Positions 1 to 11,289 of a stretch of 64,000 bases of DNA are shown one piece after another (within the stretch, counting starts at the first letter, position 1; the number at the start of each line of letters is the position of its first letter). The position numbers were made by a program, and so were the translations under genes. The notes under the pieces are model-generated. The model did not search any database. It was given only the letters and a program-made list of their open reading frames with translations, and was not told the DNA's origin. Origin of the DNA: Saururus chinensis (taxonomy: Eukaryota > Streptophyta > Magnoliopsida > Piperales > Saururaceae); NCBI GenBank assembly GCA_035235625.1, contig CP141148.1, positions 12,299,659 through 12,363,658 on the forward strand, given 5' to 3'.

Positions 1-245
1 GAGAGGAGAGAGAAAAGGTGGAGAGTGAGATAAAATATTATTTATATTTTTTTTTTATTTATTTATTTTTATAAAATTAAAAAAAAAATAAAAGAATAAA
101 AGAATATTAGCGACATATATCCTATACGTTGCTAATATTTTTTTATTAAATTTTAAATAAAAAATATAAAATAGAGAGAGGAGGAGAGAAGAGGGAGGAG
201 AGAGAAGGGGAGAGAGGAGAAAGAAGGGAAGGGAGAGAAAAGACC
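1..245. repeat. GA-rich polypurine tracts flanking an AT-rich stretch
   Basis: Positions 1-25 and about 173-245 are almost pure purine (GAGA/GGAG repeats). Between them is an AT-rich segment containing one subterminal-type hairpin (about 108-140, ATTAGCGACA...GTTGCTAAT). This is low-complexity sequence within the CACTA-like element. The reverse-strand open frame across it is a composition artefact. Confidence 0.7.
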
Positions 246-247
246 AA

Positions 248-385
248 ATTATTTGCGACACATTATGTGTCGCAAATAGTCACCAATTGCGACGTTTGGA
301 AATGTCGCAATATGTTAAATATCTCACGATGTTTACTCTAAATGTCGCAATAGGATGTGTTTTAGTGAGAAACATCGCTAAAACA
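248..385. repeat. Inner cluster of GCGAC/GTCGC subterminal motifs
   Basis: At least five copies of TTGCGAC / GTCGCAA / ATCGCTAAA occur in alternating orientation (for example TTTGCGACACATT...TGTGTCGCAAA at about 251-279). They match the cluster at 1035-1590 and mark this as part of the same element. Confidence 0.55.
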
Positions 386-469
386 AAATACTGCATGGGG
401 AATTTTCGTTCACCTGCACGGTCCAAATAAAAATATTGTGCGGGTGAAATAAAAATACCGCCCAGGCGA

Positions 470-965
470 AATCTCCCGTGCAGTATTTAACTCCACCTCT
501 CCTCCACAATTTCTCCACCCCGCCTTAGCCATGCCTCCACCCTTTCGCCGCCATCCCGGCTCAGCCGCTGCTAGCCCCTTCAGCCACGGTCCTGCCTCGG
601 CCCCTAGCCATGTTGCCATCCCGCCACGCCTTGCAGTCTTGACGTCCCACAGTCCCCTGCCGTGCCCCGCAATCACTGCCCTTTCCTAGCCCTCGCATGC
701 CATCCCGGCCCTTGCCCGTCATCCAGCCCCGCTCATGCTGGCCAGCACCGCACTGCGCATGCCTTCTTGTCCAGCCCCGCACAGTGCCATACTTCGCCCC
801 GCGCCTGCGCTCGCCACCTTGCCCTGAGCCCACTGTCCAGCCCTGAGCCCACTGTCCCGCCATGACCCGGCATTCCACTCCGTCCTAGCCGCAGTCCTGT
901 CTCCGTCCCTGCCTTCTCGTCCCGCTCCTGAACAGATGCAGGAGCACCCGCGTGGGGTGCAGTGA
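470..965. other. GC-rich, C-biased core of the CACTA-like element, no recognisable product
   Basis: A roughly 500-bp island is very rich in CCCCGC, CAGCCC and CATGCC motifs and stands in sharp contrast to AT-rich flanks. Frames on both strands stay open only because stop codons are rare in such sequence, and none shows a domain I recognise. It could be a captured host-gene fragment, since CACTA and MULE elements often carry these, or a degenerate GC-rich repeat. Confidence 0.4.
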
Positions 966-1034
966 CCCATAATCTTCCAAATCGGGTCACTCGGGTAGTG
1001 ACCCGCTTTGGTAAAAAAAATTTATTCAATTATT

Positions 1035-1590
1035 TTAGTGATGCTCTGTTCTTACCAAGTGTCGCCAATAGGGTTTTTTTATTTTATTTTATTTTTTAAT
1101 ACTTTTAGCGAAGCATCTCTAAGTGTCGCTAATTATGATAAATTAATTTTTATTTTTAAGTAAAGCTCTTTATTATTTATTTAAATAATTATACACATTA
1201 GCGATGTTTATATAAACGCCACTAATAGTAGTTTTTTTTTTAATTATATTTTTTAAAAATTTTAAAAATTATATTTTAACAAAAAAACAATAAAAATTTT
1301 TTAGCGATGTTTTGTAAACGTCGCTAATACTATATTATTAGCGACATTTATAATTAAGCGTCGCTAATAATATACTAATATCGACATTTGTTATACGTCA
1401 CTAATACATACTTTTGACGTTTATTAGTATGCGTCGCTAATATGTAATAGGGACGATAATTTTATCGATGTATTTAGCAACATTTTTTTATGCGTCACTA
1501 ATAATTATTAGCGACATTTAGAGTATTATTAGCGACACTTAAACACACTGCCAGTTTTATTGACACTTAAAAGCGCTGCTAATAGTTAGT
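1035..1590. repeat. CACTA subterminal hairpin repeats
   Basis: About ten short inverted pairs occur, such as TTAGCGATGTTT...AAACGTCGCTAA at about 1300-1328 and TTAGCGACATTT...AAGCGTCGCTAA at about 1338-1368. Each is a small hairpin with an AT-rich loop. In plant CACTA elements such subterminal repeats bind the transposase. Here they run almost to the terminal repeat. Confidence 0.65.
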
Positions 1591-1626
1591 TTTGTTGTGG
1601 TGTACGTGTGAGAATTCCTGGTTCAT

Positions 1627-2190
1627 TGATGCAGGAGCATATTTCACATCATATTTTACAGTGGAATTGCAGCTGGAAGTGTGTTTTGATTCACACATTT
1701 TATCAAACACTCGTGAAAAGTTTTAATATGCATGAGGGTAAAATTGGTAATCACTAAAGAGACAAAAACCTGCATGTTGGTGCATTGGGTAATTTCGTGA
1801 ACAGTTAAAGGGTATATGAGACTTTACAATCTAAATAAACATACTGTTAAATTTGTTAATCATCTCCTTCCTTTGGTCATTTGAACAGTAGCTGGATATA
1901 GGTGGATTTTTATGGCATCTCCTCAAGTGCAAATGCCGTTAAATGAACTTTCAAGAATTTGAATGTCGAAGTATAAATAGAATTATGAATGCCATGGAAA
2001 GTTGGTTGATTGATGTATTTTGGAATTGTAGTTCAATTTGGGAATATTCATGAGCTCTGTTCGAGCTGGAACTTTGAGTTCAACATGAGGTTGGATTCTC
2101 TCTTCGTTGTTTTTGTAAATTAGTTTCGATTTAATGAAAATTTCAAAAAGAGTTCCGCAATTTGCATTTTCGATTTGAGTGGTTGCATCA
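1627..2190 (+). repeat. 5' LTR of the gypsy element
   Basis: Direct repeat partner of 6656-7220. It starts TG and ends CA. A TATA box (TATAAATA, 1972-1979) lies about 345 bp in and marks the probable promoter. The copy has a segment after ATCACTA that the right LTR lacks and vice versa, so the two have diverged by indels as well as point changes. Confidence 0.92.
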
Positions 2191-2194
2191 AATT

Positions 2195-2206
2195 TGGTAT
2201 CAGAGC
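2195..2206 (+). promoter_or_regulatory. Primer-binding site complementary to initiator tRNA-Met
   Basis: TGGTATCAGAGC lies four bases after the 5' LTR. It is the canonical plant retrotransposon primer site matching the 3' end of initiator tRNA-Met. Confidence 0.9.
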
Positions 2207-2223
2207 CTTGCTTAGCTTATTCG

Positions 2224-3490
2224 ATGGCGGCTAATGATCGAGGAGAGAGTTCGAATCGTTCACCATCAATGGCAGACATGGTGGATCTCTAGCAACAGAT
2301 GCAATAGTCAATGCAGCTTATGACGAAGCAAATGGAGGTAATGAACCGAAACCTAAGTGCAATTTTCAACAATACAGTGAATTCAGTTTCCACTACTTTG
2401 AGAAATATGCACTTTGATATGAGAAATGCGGAACCCTTCCCGATGTGAAACCCTAGAACTTCTGGATCTCGACACAGTAATGACTCATCTTCAAGTGATG
2501 ATGAAGCTCAACCAAATATTATACCACCAGCCAATCCAGGTGCAAACAACTATCTCCCTCGATTCAAACTTAAAGTTGAATTGAATTGTTTTAATGGCCA
2601 AATGCATATTGAACAGTTTTTAGACTGGTTAGTGGAGATAGAAAATTATTTCTATTGCATGGATGTACCTGATGACATGAAATGTCTGAGTGGTGGCTTG
2701 TAAATTGAGATGTGGAGCTTCGGCTTGGTGGAATCAGATTCAACAGGATAGGTTGAGTAGAGGGAAGCATCAAATTCAGTCATGGCCTCGAATGAAAGGC
2801 TTATTAAAAAATATGTTTCTACCAGTTGATTATGAATAGTCATTGTTTAGACAATTTCAAAATTGTTGACAGGGAGTCAACACTGTGTGAGAATATGTGG
2901 AGGAATTTTATCGATTGGCAGCTAGAAATAATCTACATGAGACTGAGGCCCAGAAAGTGCAGAGGTTTATAGGAGGGCTCAAGTATGACCTTCAGTTACA
3001 ATTAGCTTCTAAGACAATTAGCTCTGTTACAGAAGCTATACAATCTGCATTAAGAAATGAGTCACTGCTGAGTCATCCTAGATATAAATCTGTGCAATTG
3101 CCAAAAGCATATGGGGAAGGATTGAATTCAAACCAACAAAAGAATAAAGAGACAGTGAATACTGAATTGAGAACAAACAGGAAAGAAAGACCAAGGGCTG
3201 AGAGGACTACATTTTCTATTTCTGTCGACAAGAAAAATATCTATGATATGCCTAAACCCAACACCTGCTGGAAGTGTAAACAACCTGGCCATTACTCCTT
3301 TGATTGTCCTCTCAGAACCGGTGAGCCTAATTCAAAATCGAAAGCCATGACCTCTTGTTAAATTACTGAGGAGAACAATGAAGGAGACAGTGAAAGTAAT
3401 GATGAACCCGAAGAAGTATATGGTGACAATTTACAGGAAGAGGAAGCAAGCATGGTTGAATTGGGAGTGATCACAGGAAAATTTTAATTG
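2224..3490 (+). pseudogene. gag remnant of the gypsy element (capsid and zinc knuckle)
   Basis: An ATG at 2224 opens a gag-like frame. It has a capsid-type block around 2560-2700 (motif IEQFLDW), a second capsid block in an open segment at 2897-3361, and a CCHC zinc knuckle of pattern CWKCKQPGHYSFDC near 3267-3308 that would bind the RNA genome. Stops interrupt it at least six times before 2900, several as TAG where related gags have CAG. One stop (3361) follows shortly after the knuckle, and an acidic linker continues to about 3480. The protein cannot be made. Confidence 0.85.
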
Positions 3491-3501
3491 CTCCTAAACA
3501 A

Positions 3502-3900
3502 TTGAACACAACTCAGAGACATAGTCTTTTTGCAACTGTAGGAACAATTAATGGTTCTAAATGCAAGGTGATTGTGGATGGAGGCTGTACAGAAAATTTA
3601 ATAGCCAAATCAGTTGTGGATAAACTGAATTTAAAAACAATTCCTCATCCACAACCATATACCATAGGCTGGATTAAAGAGGTAGGGGAAGCCAAAGTGT
3701 TAGATCAGTGCCTAGTTCCCTTTTCTATTGGCAAAAACTATAAGGCAAATATTCCTTGTGATGTTTTGGATATGACTATCTGCCATTTGCTATTGGGAAG
3801 GCCTTGGTAGTTTCATACCTGCATAATCCATGATGGTCATGCCAATACAATTCAGTTCAATTTTCAAGGTAGATCTATTATCTTATATCTACAAATGGTA
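3502..3900 (+). pseudogene. Retroviral-type aspartic protease remnant (gypsy)
   Basis: This frame carries the protease pattern: a flap/active-site block VDGGCTENLI and, downstream, HLLLGRPW. The usual active-site triplet is D-S/T-G, and here it reads D-G-G, so the enzyme would probably be inactive. A TAG follows GRPW where related elements have a glutamine codon. The homologous reading continues after it (FHTCIIHDGHANT). The aspartic protease normally cuts the Gag-Pol precursor. Confidence 0.8.
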
Positions 3901-4155
3901 CAGTCTAAAGAGCTATCACCAGAAGTAGACCAGCAACAAGTTGTTTCCAATTCTGAGCAAAATGCTAAACCAAAGGTAGGTCAGCTTAACAACCGATAGA
4001 AAATTGGTAGAGAAAAGAAAATGAAAGCTATCAAAATTGGAAATGGCTATGAAGTGAAAAGCACAAGTCACAAGAAGATGCTTACAATCTCAAGTAATAT
4101 TTCTTCATCTCTTAGATCTGAGTAGCTAGTCCTTGCATTTGTAAATAAACAAGCT

Positions 4156-5493
4156 TTGACAGTTAATTCAGCAGAACCTGTTCACAGCCATGAAGGAGTA
4201 CAAGCTTTGTTACAACAATACTCTATACTAGTCAATGATGAATTACTATTGACCCTACCACCAGTAAGGGATATACAACACAAGATTGACCTCTTACCAG
4301 GAGCTACACTACCACATTTACCTCATTGTAGAATGAGTCCGACAGAACATGGCGTATGTGTAGCAGTCCCTACTCTATTGGTCCCTAAAAAGGATGGAAC
4401 ATGGCATATGTGTGTTGATTCAAGAACCATCAACAAAATCACAGTTAAGTACAGATTTCCTATCCCTAGGCTAGAATATATGCTAGACATGCTTGTAGGA
4501 GCTCAGTTATTTTCTAGAGTGGACTTAAGGTAAGGTTATCACCAAATTAGAATGCAACTAGGGGATGAGTGGAAAACTGTATTTAAAACCAAAGATGGGC
4601 TTTATGAATGGCTAGTTATGCCATTTGGTTTAACAAATGCACCTAGCACCTTTATGAGGTTAATGACCCAAGTGTAACAACCTTTAATGGGAAAGTGTGT
4701 AGTGGTTTATTTCGACGACGTAGTTGTCTATAGTATGAATGAAGCACGACACTTGATTCATTTACAAGAGGTTTTTCAGTTATTGCATGAGAACAATTTG
4801 TATGTCAACCTAAAGAAAATTATTTTTATTGGAGAACAATTGATTTTTTGGGGTTATGTTGTTAGTAGAGAAGGATTAAAAGTGGATAAAGATATGGTTA
4901 AGGCAATTCTCAGATGGCCAATTCCTAACAGTGTCACTGAAGTTAAAAGTTTTCTAGGGTTGGCAACTTTTTATAGAAGATTCATACAAGGTTTTAGTAC
5001 CCTAGTTGCACCTCTCATTGATTGTTTGAAGAAAGGAAAATTTAGGTGGTAGCCAGAACAATAAAGAAGTTTTGAATTGCTAAAAACAAAGATTAATTCA
5101 GCTCCCACTTTAGCTTTACCAAACATTTCAAAAGTATTTGAGGTGGACTATGATGCTTCAATTCAAGGTATTGGAGCAGTGTTAACTCATGAGGGCAAGC
5201 TACTGTCCTATTTCAGCCATAAGCTTGATTCAGCTAAACAGAAATGGTCAGCCTATAAGCTAGAGTTATATGCTTTGGTACAAACCTTAAAACACTAGTG
5301 CCATTACTTAGTGTACAAGGAGTTTATATTACACACTGACCATGATTCCTTGAAGCATTTGCATACTTTATCTAAGCTAGACAAATTACATGCTCATTGG
5401 ATTGGAGAGTTACAAGACTATACTTTTGTAATTAAACATAAATCTGGCAAATTAAATAAAGTGGCTAATGCATTAAGTTCTGAGCAGCATTAG
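4156..5493 (+). pseudogene. Reverse transcriptase and RNase H remnant (gypsy)
   Basis: Open segments in one reading carry successive RT motifs: VAVPTLLVPKKDGTWHMCVD (about 4345-4410), PIPRLEYMLD, FSRVDLR followed by a TAA, the fingers/palm segment to 4680, the catalytic block VVYFDDVVVYS (about 4700-4735) and the thumb FLGLATFYRRFI (about 4955-4990). RNase H follows with EVDYDASIQGIGAVL (about 5139-5183) and KLELYALVQTLKH before a TAG that replaces a tryptophan codon. The FDD core is intact, but at least four in-frame stops disable the protein. Confidence 0.9.
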
Positions 5494-5499
5494 TTCAAG

Positions 5500-6650
5500 T
5501 TTTGTCCACAACTTAGTTTGGTTTTGAAGAGATTAAAGATGATCTCTATCATAATGATTGTACTTTTCAGGAAAAATGGTAATTCTGTATGGACACACAA
5601 CAACCATAAGGTGAGTTTGCTATTCATAATGGTTTCTTGTATAAGGGGCATCTCTTATGTATTCCTTCCTGTTCTTTGCGCTTGCTGCTTATTCAAGAAT
5701 TGCATGGAGGAGGATTGGCTGCACATGTTGGTCGAGATAAAACTCTGGAATTAAATAAAAGTAGATATTATTGGCCACAGTTGAGGAAGGATGTACAAAC
5801 TTGTGTTCAACAATGTTTTGTTTGCCAACAATACAAAGGAGGGGCTACTAATGCTGGCCTATACACCCCATTACATATTCCTAATAGACCTTGAGAGGAT
5901 TTAGGTATGGACTTTATGTTAGGTTTTCCGAGAACACAAAAGGGATATGATTCAGTTTTTGTGCTAGTTGATTGATTTTCAAAACAGGCTCACTTTATCC
6001 CTTGCAAAAAGAGTACAGATGCAGTGAATGTGGCTGGTTTAATTTTCAAGGAGATCATTAGACTTCATGGTGTACCCTATACAATTACTTTTGACAGAGA
6101 CAATATGTTTCTTAGCAATTTTTTGAAAACTCTTTGGGCAAGAATGGGAACTAAATTGTAGTTTAGCAGTTCATGCCATCCTCAGACTGATGGCCAGACA
6201 AAGGTTACAAATAGAAGTCTTGGAAGTATGCTTCGATGTCTTTCAGGTGGAACTCCAAAAGAGTGGGATTCAATTATCTTTCAATCCGAATTTGCCTATA
6301 ATTCTACAGTTAACAGAAGAACAAGGATGGCTCCTTTCCAAATTGTCTATGGATTCTTGCCTAATTATTCTCTAGACACTATCCTTGGATCATGGAAAGC
6401 TATTTAACCTGAGACTGCAATTCAATTCATGGAACAGTTCACTACTTTACATTTTTCTATTAGAGATAAAATTCTTCTCTCCAATGCAAAGTAAAAAATT
6501 CAGGCTGATTCTCATCATCAAAACGTAAACTTTGTTGAAGGGGATTTAGTGATGGTTCATTTAAGCAAAGATAGACTACCAACACGATCTCATGTTGATG
6601 AATTCGAAGCATAAAAGAAGTGTGAGGTCGAGCTTTTCAGATGACCAGGA
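5500..6650 (+). pseudogene. Integrase remnant (gypsy), catalytic Glu lost and C-terminus shortened
   Basis: A His-His-Cys-Cys zinc-binding region (LAAHVGRDKT ... CFVCQQYKGG, about 5715-5850) is followed by the integrase core: [16 protein letters not shown] and QTDGQTKVTNRSL. The third catalytic residue, normally Glu in QTDGQTE, is Lys (AAG for GAG). Stops replace W in PNRPWED (TGA) and R in VDRFSK (TGA). After GDLVMVHLSKDRLPTRS the frame jumps to a tail-like VRSSFSDDQEG that touches the 3' LTR, so the segment normally between them, where chromoviruses keep their chromodomain, is missing. Confidence 0.87.
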
Positions 6651-6655
6651 GGGAT
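6644..6655 (+). promoter_or_regulatory. Polypurine tract of the gypsy element
   Basis: The sequence just before the 3' LTR (CAGGAGGGAT) is purine-rich and in the right place to prime plus-strand synthesis. Confidence 0.65.
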
Positions 6656-7220
6656 TGATGCAGGAGCATATTTCACATCATATTTTACAGTAGAATTGCA
6701 GCTAGAAGTGTGCTTTGATTCATGCATTTTATCAAACACTTGTGACAAGTTTTAATATGTATGTGGGTAAAATTGGTAATCACTACTCATTTGTGCATCG
6801 GGTAATTTCATGAATAGTAAAAGGGTATATGAGACTTTGCAGTCTAAATAATAGCTCATTTGTGCATTTCATACTGTTAAATTCGTAAATCGTCTCCTTC
6901 CTTTAGTCATTCAAACAATAGCTGAATATAGGTGGATTTTAACAACGTCTCCTCAAGTGCAAATGTTGTCAAATGAACTTTCAAGAATTTGATTGTTGAA
7001 GTATAAATAGAATTACGAATCTAAAGGAAAGTTAGTTAATTGATGTATTTTGGAATTGTAGTTCAATTTGGGAATATCCCTGAGCTCTGTTCGAGCTGGA
7101 ACTTTGAGTTCAACATGAGGTTGGATTCTCTGTTCGTTGTTTTTGTAAATTTGTTTCGATTTAATGAAAATTCCGAAAAGAGTTATGCAATTTGCGTTTT
7201 CGATTTGAGTGGTCGCATCA
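6656..7220 (+). repeat. 3' LTR of the gypsy element
   Basis: Partner of 1627-2190, with TATA box at 7002-7009. It ends CATCA, followed by the target duplication TTCAT. Confidence 0.92.
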
Positions 7221-7225
7221 TTCAT

Positions 7226-9368
7226 TCACTGGTATGATTTGTAGTTTCAATTCAGTGTACTTTGTTATTTCTTTCTGAAAGTTTGGTTCCTTAAAACCAT
7301 CATAAGTATCCGTTCAGCTCAGCTCACTGCACATTTTATTACAAGGGTGTGCATGATACATGAGAATTATCATGTTCCGCTTTTTTGTAGAGTATGATCA
7401 TGGAGTGCGTTACTTTGTCCATATAGTAAAACCTCTAGACAAGAAGAAAAATGCTTTACTGTTTGGTAATTGCTTTTGCCTCAATATATCAAAAAGGAAG
7501 AATAGGCGCATTTAAAACTTGAGTCGTTTTAAAAAAAATATTTTCCCATAAATGAGACTCTAATGGTATAAAACGAATAGAGAAACTTAAACATGACTAG
7601 ATAAACCATTTTTCAAGAAGGTGTTGGAGTGTTAAGCATACTGAAGGTGCAAATCTTAGATAAATTAATAGGCCAAAAATGACATCTACTGATTTATTGT
7701 GTAAGGGTGGAGATGTAGTAAAAAATAAATCGATTTCACAATAAAATCCTAGTCTACCATAGATTGAGAAGGCTATCATTGTAAGCACATGATTCATTCG
7801 GTTATATTATTCATTGGATAAGGCACTCCAATAGTCACATGTTGTTGATAATTGAGTTTGAATTTTACAACAAACACAAATCAAAGTTGGTAAATGAGTC
7901 GAAAAGAAAAAGAAACTATTATAAGATGGTCATATACATATAGGCAAATGTAGGTTAAATATGTGGACTTTGGGATGACCTTCATCATCTAACTCCCCTC
8001 ATTCGATATAATTTTGGAGCAGTGCCGCATACAACAAAACTATCAAACCAGCCAGCGTTGTTCCCCCCATTCTTTTCACCAAAATACTATTTCCACCTAA
8101 TGCTTTGTATGTTATTGACATTGACAGGTAAGCCCCCAACCATCATGTGGTCTCTTTGTAGGTAAAGGAGGTGAAGGATGCATGGATGAGGTTTCATCAC
8201 CCCTCTCTTCTAAATTATGTGCCTCCTCTATCTTTTTCGACAATGTTAGGGCCTTTTCCACAATAAACATATGTGCCTCTTCATTGGTGACTTCAATAGA
8301 TTGGACAACTTGGTTTTGCAATATTTGGATGCTTTACTTCAGGTCTAGGGCTATGCACATACTCCATTCTGAACCATTCATCTGTGCACCGCTTGATCAC
8401 CACAATGGAAAGAGATATGTTAAAGTACCAGCATTAAAAGGGAAATACATACCAAAAGTTTGTGATAAGTACAATACATATACAAGTAATTGGTAACAAT
8501 ATTAAGTTATGTTATACACATATATTAAAGAAGGAAACATTTACATGTAAAAGTATTAAACATCCAAAGAAGTTGACCTTATCCTTATATAGATAATTGT
8601 CTGCATTCTTGACTGCTTGCCTTAGGGCCTGGTAAAGCATCTTCCCCCAATGGCGGGCAATGAATGATCTAAGACTCTCCTTTTGCACAAAGAACCAATA
8701 TTTCAAGCCAATTGTCCCCTTGCTCTGGGAGTAAGAAGACAACTATTACATATAGAAGAACAAGCCTTAACTTATCTTTCATTATAATATTCTTGGCCTT
8801 CAGCTTGTTCAAAATGTCAGTATGAAGACAACTATTACATATAGAAGAACAAGCCTCAACTTATCTTGCATTATAGTGTTCTAGGCCTTCAGCTTGTTCA
8901 AAATGTCAGTATCTTTCACGGTTGACATTTTGGAAAGAGCGCCATCTTTAGAAAGAGCCTTTCCTTCAGTTCGAACTTGAAGAATTATTCATCTACATCT
9001 ACACCTCTTAACTCCTAAATCAGCAGAATTTGGAAGAGGGTAACATCTAAAAGGTGACACCTTCCCAATAATGCTGAATGAGGCTCGATTGCCTCACTGA
9101 TGGTAGGCTAATAATTAGTTGATGGTACACCTATATCAATGTTAGATGCAATATTTTGTTAAAATAGGTAGTCATAAATAACGCTCAAAGTTCCCCTTTC
9201 AAGACTTGGTTCAATTATGCTAATTTGGAAGTAGAGCACCTACAATCCAACTTGCCAATATGCAAGTAAATAAATATAAAATTTAAGGTCTAAATTAAAA
9301 TATATATTATAAAATAAATAAAGTTAGCATACTTGTGATGATCCCTCAGTAGGCAACCCCCTTAACCC
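7226..9368. other. Intergenic sequence with short unassigned open frames
   Basis: No convincing gene. Two reverse-strand open stretches (8112-8321 and 8512-8742) read more protein-like than their surroundings, the first with an acidic, helical character (EEAHMFIVEKALTLSKKIEEA) and the second with SFIARHWGKMLYQALRQAV. I recognise neither family. They may be exons of a decayed gene on the minus strand, or chance. Confidence 0.3.
8735..8912. repeat. 89-bp tandem duplication
   Basis: Two adjacent copies (8735-8823 and 8824-8912) both begin GAAGACAACTATTACATATA and end AAAATGTCAGTAT. They differ at only a few positions, so the duplication is fairly recent or conserved. Confidence 0.9.
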
Positions 9369-9790
9369 ATTGCAACCTAGACTCCCAACCCATCTACCCC
9401 TGGCCCCACATCCCCTACCCCTCACAACACCCTCCATATACCCCACCATATACCCCCTCCGTGGCAACACCCCCACACCCTGCCCCATCGTAACACCCCT
9501 GCACCATCAAAACACGCCCCCTCCTCATGGAAAGCAAATTAGAATCGCAAAACGAACATGCAAAATTGAAATGGGAAAGCCTAATAGAAGGAAAGGGATC
9601 TTGCTTGCTTTTCGAAACCATTAGGATGGGAGACAAGCGAGGATGTAGCCGAATGGAGATAAGAAGATAGCGGAGAGGATTCTGGTGTAGAGGGGCGGGT
9701 GTTCTGGGGGCTGAGTGTGGGGGATGCGAAATTGAGGGGATGCAATGGGTTGGAAATGGCAGGCAGCAGGAACGGAGTGGCGAAGTCATT
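9360..9790. repeat. C/A-rich then G/A-rich low-complexity block
   Basis: 9360-9530 is dominated by CCCC, ACCCC and CACC runs, while 9640-9790 is rich in GGGG, GAGG and ATGGG. Open frames on both strands here are Pro/Thr/His-rich compositional artefacts. No repeat family was recognised. Confidence 0.55.
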
Positions 9791-11289
9791 CTATTTTGGA
9801 TAGCTTTTTACCTTGATGTCTAAATAGACCAAGCAGTCACTTGCAATTATCTAACAAGTATTTTCCAACATTTTTTTAGATGTTTCCCTTTCATGTATTC
9901 AAATGAAAGATTGAACATGGCCACTGTGGAACATGGGTTTTTTCGTTCTTCTTGTTGTTGGAATAGATTGCACTGTTGGATCAGCCATATCTCTGTGGCA
10001 AAATACTCTTTATCTAAATGAGTAATACAAATCGATCTTGTTCTTCATAGCTGATATACACTCTGCAGCGGCTCAGGGGTAAGAAAGACATTACATTTTG
10101 GGGTTGGCTTCAAACGTTTAAATTAAATATGTTTCAAGAGAAGGTTTTCAGCGATTTCAAGTATGCTAACTTTTCATCAACATTTGTCTTTTCTCCTGCA
10201 TTCGAGTTCAGAAGTTGAGGGCATGTTTGCAGTTCTGGATATTAGTGGTGTTTTCTTTGAGATAGCCCTCGTTGTGAAGTTGTATGGGGGAGTGATTTGA
10301 CGTTGTCAGTGCAACTTGTTATTGTAGATATACGGATACTTTTGGTTTTTCCGTTATGTTCCGACAATTAAGGTGTAAATATCAGCTGTTCTAATCAAAA
10401 CTAACTTCATGGAAACAGATCCGCCTTGCCCTCAGTGAATCCTCGACTACACCCCAATTTGGCTTGAAGACTTGGAAACATGCATGGCACTTGCAGATTG
10501 TTTCTTGGAAGGTTAGAATATTGACTTGTTCATCCGCCAAAAACAAGGTCAATTAGTAAACTCGTTTGCACTTACCCTTAAAAGAAAACCAGTTTGCCAC
10601 CCCTGTTTTAGCCCACCCAGCTACTCATCCATCCTTAAAACAACAATGAAATCATGGACAGTGCCCAAAAAATGTAATAATAGAGAAGATGATATCAAAC
10701 ATGAAGGGAGCAAATGACGAAAATGGCTTTGAATTCAATTATGTTAGTCAATTAGGCTTTTAAGAGAAGAGGAAAGGTTAACGGCTTTTAACAGAACAGG
10801 AAAGTTTATTAAAGATACGTAATCAATAGTTGGTCGGATTCAGTGAGATATATATGGTTTTTTTTTATCTAAACAGTCATGTATCATTCTCAATCACTTT
10901 ATTTTAGACTACATTTAGTATCAGCTTTAATGTGCTCAACTTTAATTACTGTTTACAAGTTAACTGTAGGAAAAAAATAAAGCATAAAGAATAAAAGGAT
11001 CCGTGAATAGCCATGCTGAGGTAAAGAATATGGATGAAGAATAAGAAATAGAAAGCAAGAATAAAGCAAAAGAATAACAAAGAGAAAGGAAAATAGAGAT
11101 GGACCCAGATAAGTGCACAAACAAAAGGATAAGTGAATGTCCCTCGGCTGAGAAAGAAAAAAGAGAAACCCAAAGACAAACCAAAGCTTACTGGCAAGAC
11201 CCTATTTTAAGAGGTTTGTTGTCATTGGCTTTAGCTGCAAACAAGTCCTTGCGCCAAACCACTCTTCTTGTCCTCTTTCTTTCTTACAA
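9791..11289. other. Intergenic sequence, nothing recognised
   Basis: AT-rich DNA with short open frames only. The stretch just before 11290 is purine-rich (AAGAATAAAGC-type) and shows no clear promoter for the resistance-gene fragment that follows. Confidence 0.4.

Larger units (their letters stand above)
1..1602. mobile_element. CACTA-like DNA transposon, right-hand part (left end outside the window)
   Basis: The segment ends at 1590-1602 with TTTTGTTGTGGTG. Read on the other strand this is CACCACAACAAAA, one base away from the common plant CACTA terminus CACTACAACAAAA. Inside the end lie many copies of a GCGACRTTT / AARYGTCGC motif in both orientations, the usual subterminal signature of CACTA elements and the binding platform for their transposase. 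No transposase domain is readable here, so this part is either non-autonomous or only the far end of a larger element. The call rests on the terminus and the subterminal repeats. A 3-bp target duplication cannot be tested because the left end is missing. Confidence 0.6.
1627..7220 (+). mobile_element. Degenerate Ty3/gypsy LTR retrotransposon with both LTRs
   Basis: A 5.6-kb element has two LTRs of 564 and 565 bp beginning TGATGCAGG and ending GCATCA. It is flanked by a perfect 5-bp target duplication TTCAT (1622-1626 and 7221-7225). A tRNA-Met primer-binding site follows the left LTR and a purine-rich tract precedes the right one. The order gag, protease, reverse transcriptase, RNase H, integrase is that of Ty3/gypsy elements. 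All frames carry several stops and frameshifts, and the C-terminal part after integrase is shortened, so the element cannot act on its own. The LTRs differ by several indels and many substitutions, which suggests an old insertion. Confidence 0.93.

Noticed and set aside
410-1029. Overlapping open frames in the CACTA GC-rich core
   Set aside because: Composition artefact: Pro/Ala/Gly/Arg-rich readings on both strands with no domain or conserved partner.
7013-7237. Open frames on both strands at the 3' gypsy LTR
   Set aside because: They lie in the LTR and run into the flank; no coding role.
9370-9789. Pro/Thr/His-rich frames at the C/A-rich block
   Set aside because: Low-complexity sequence without a recognisable motif.
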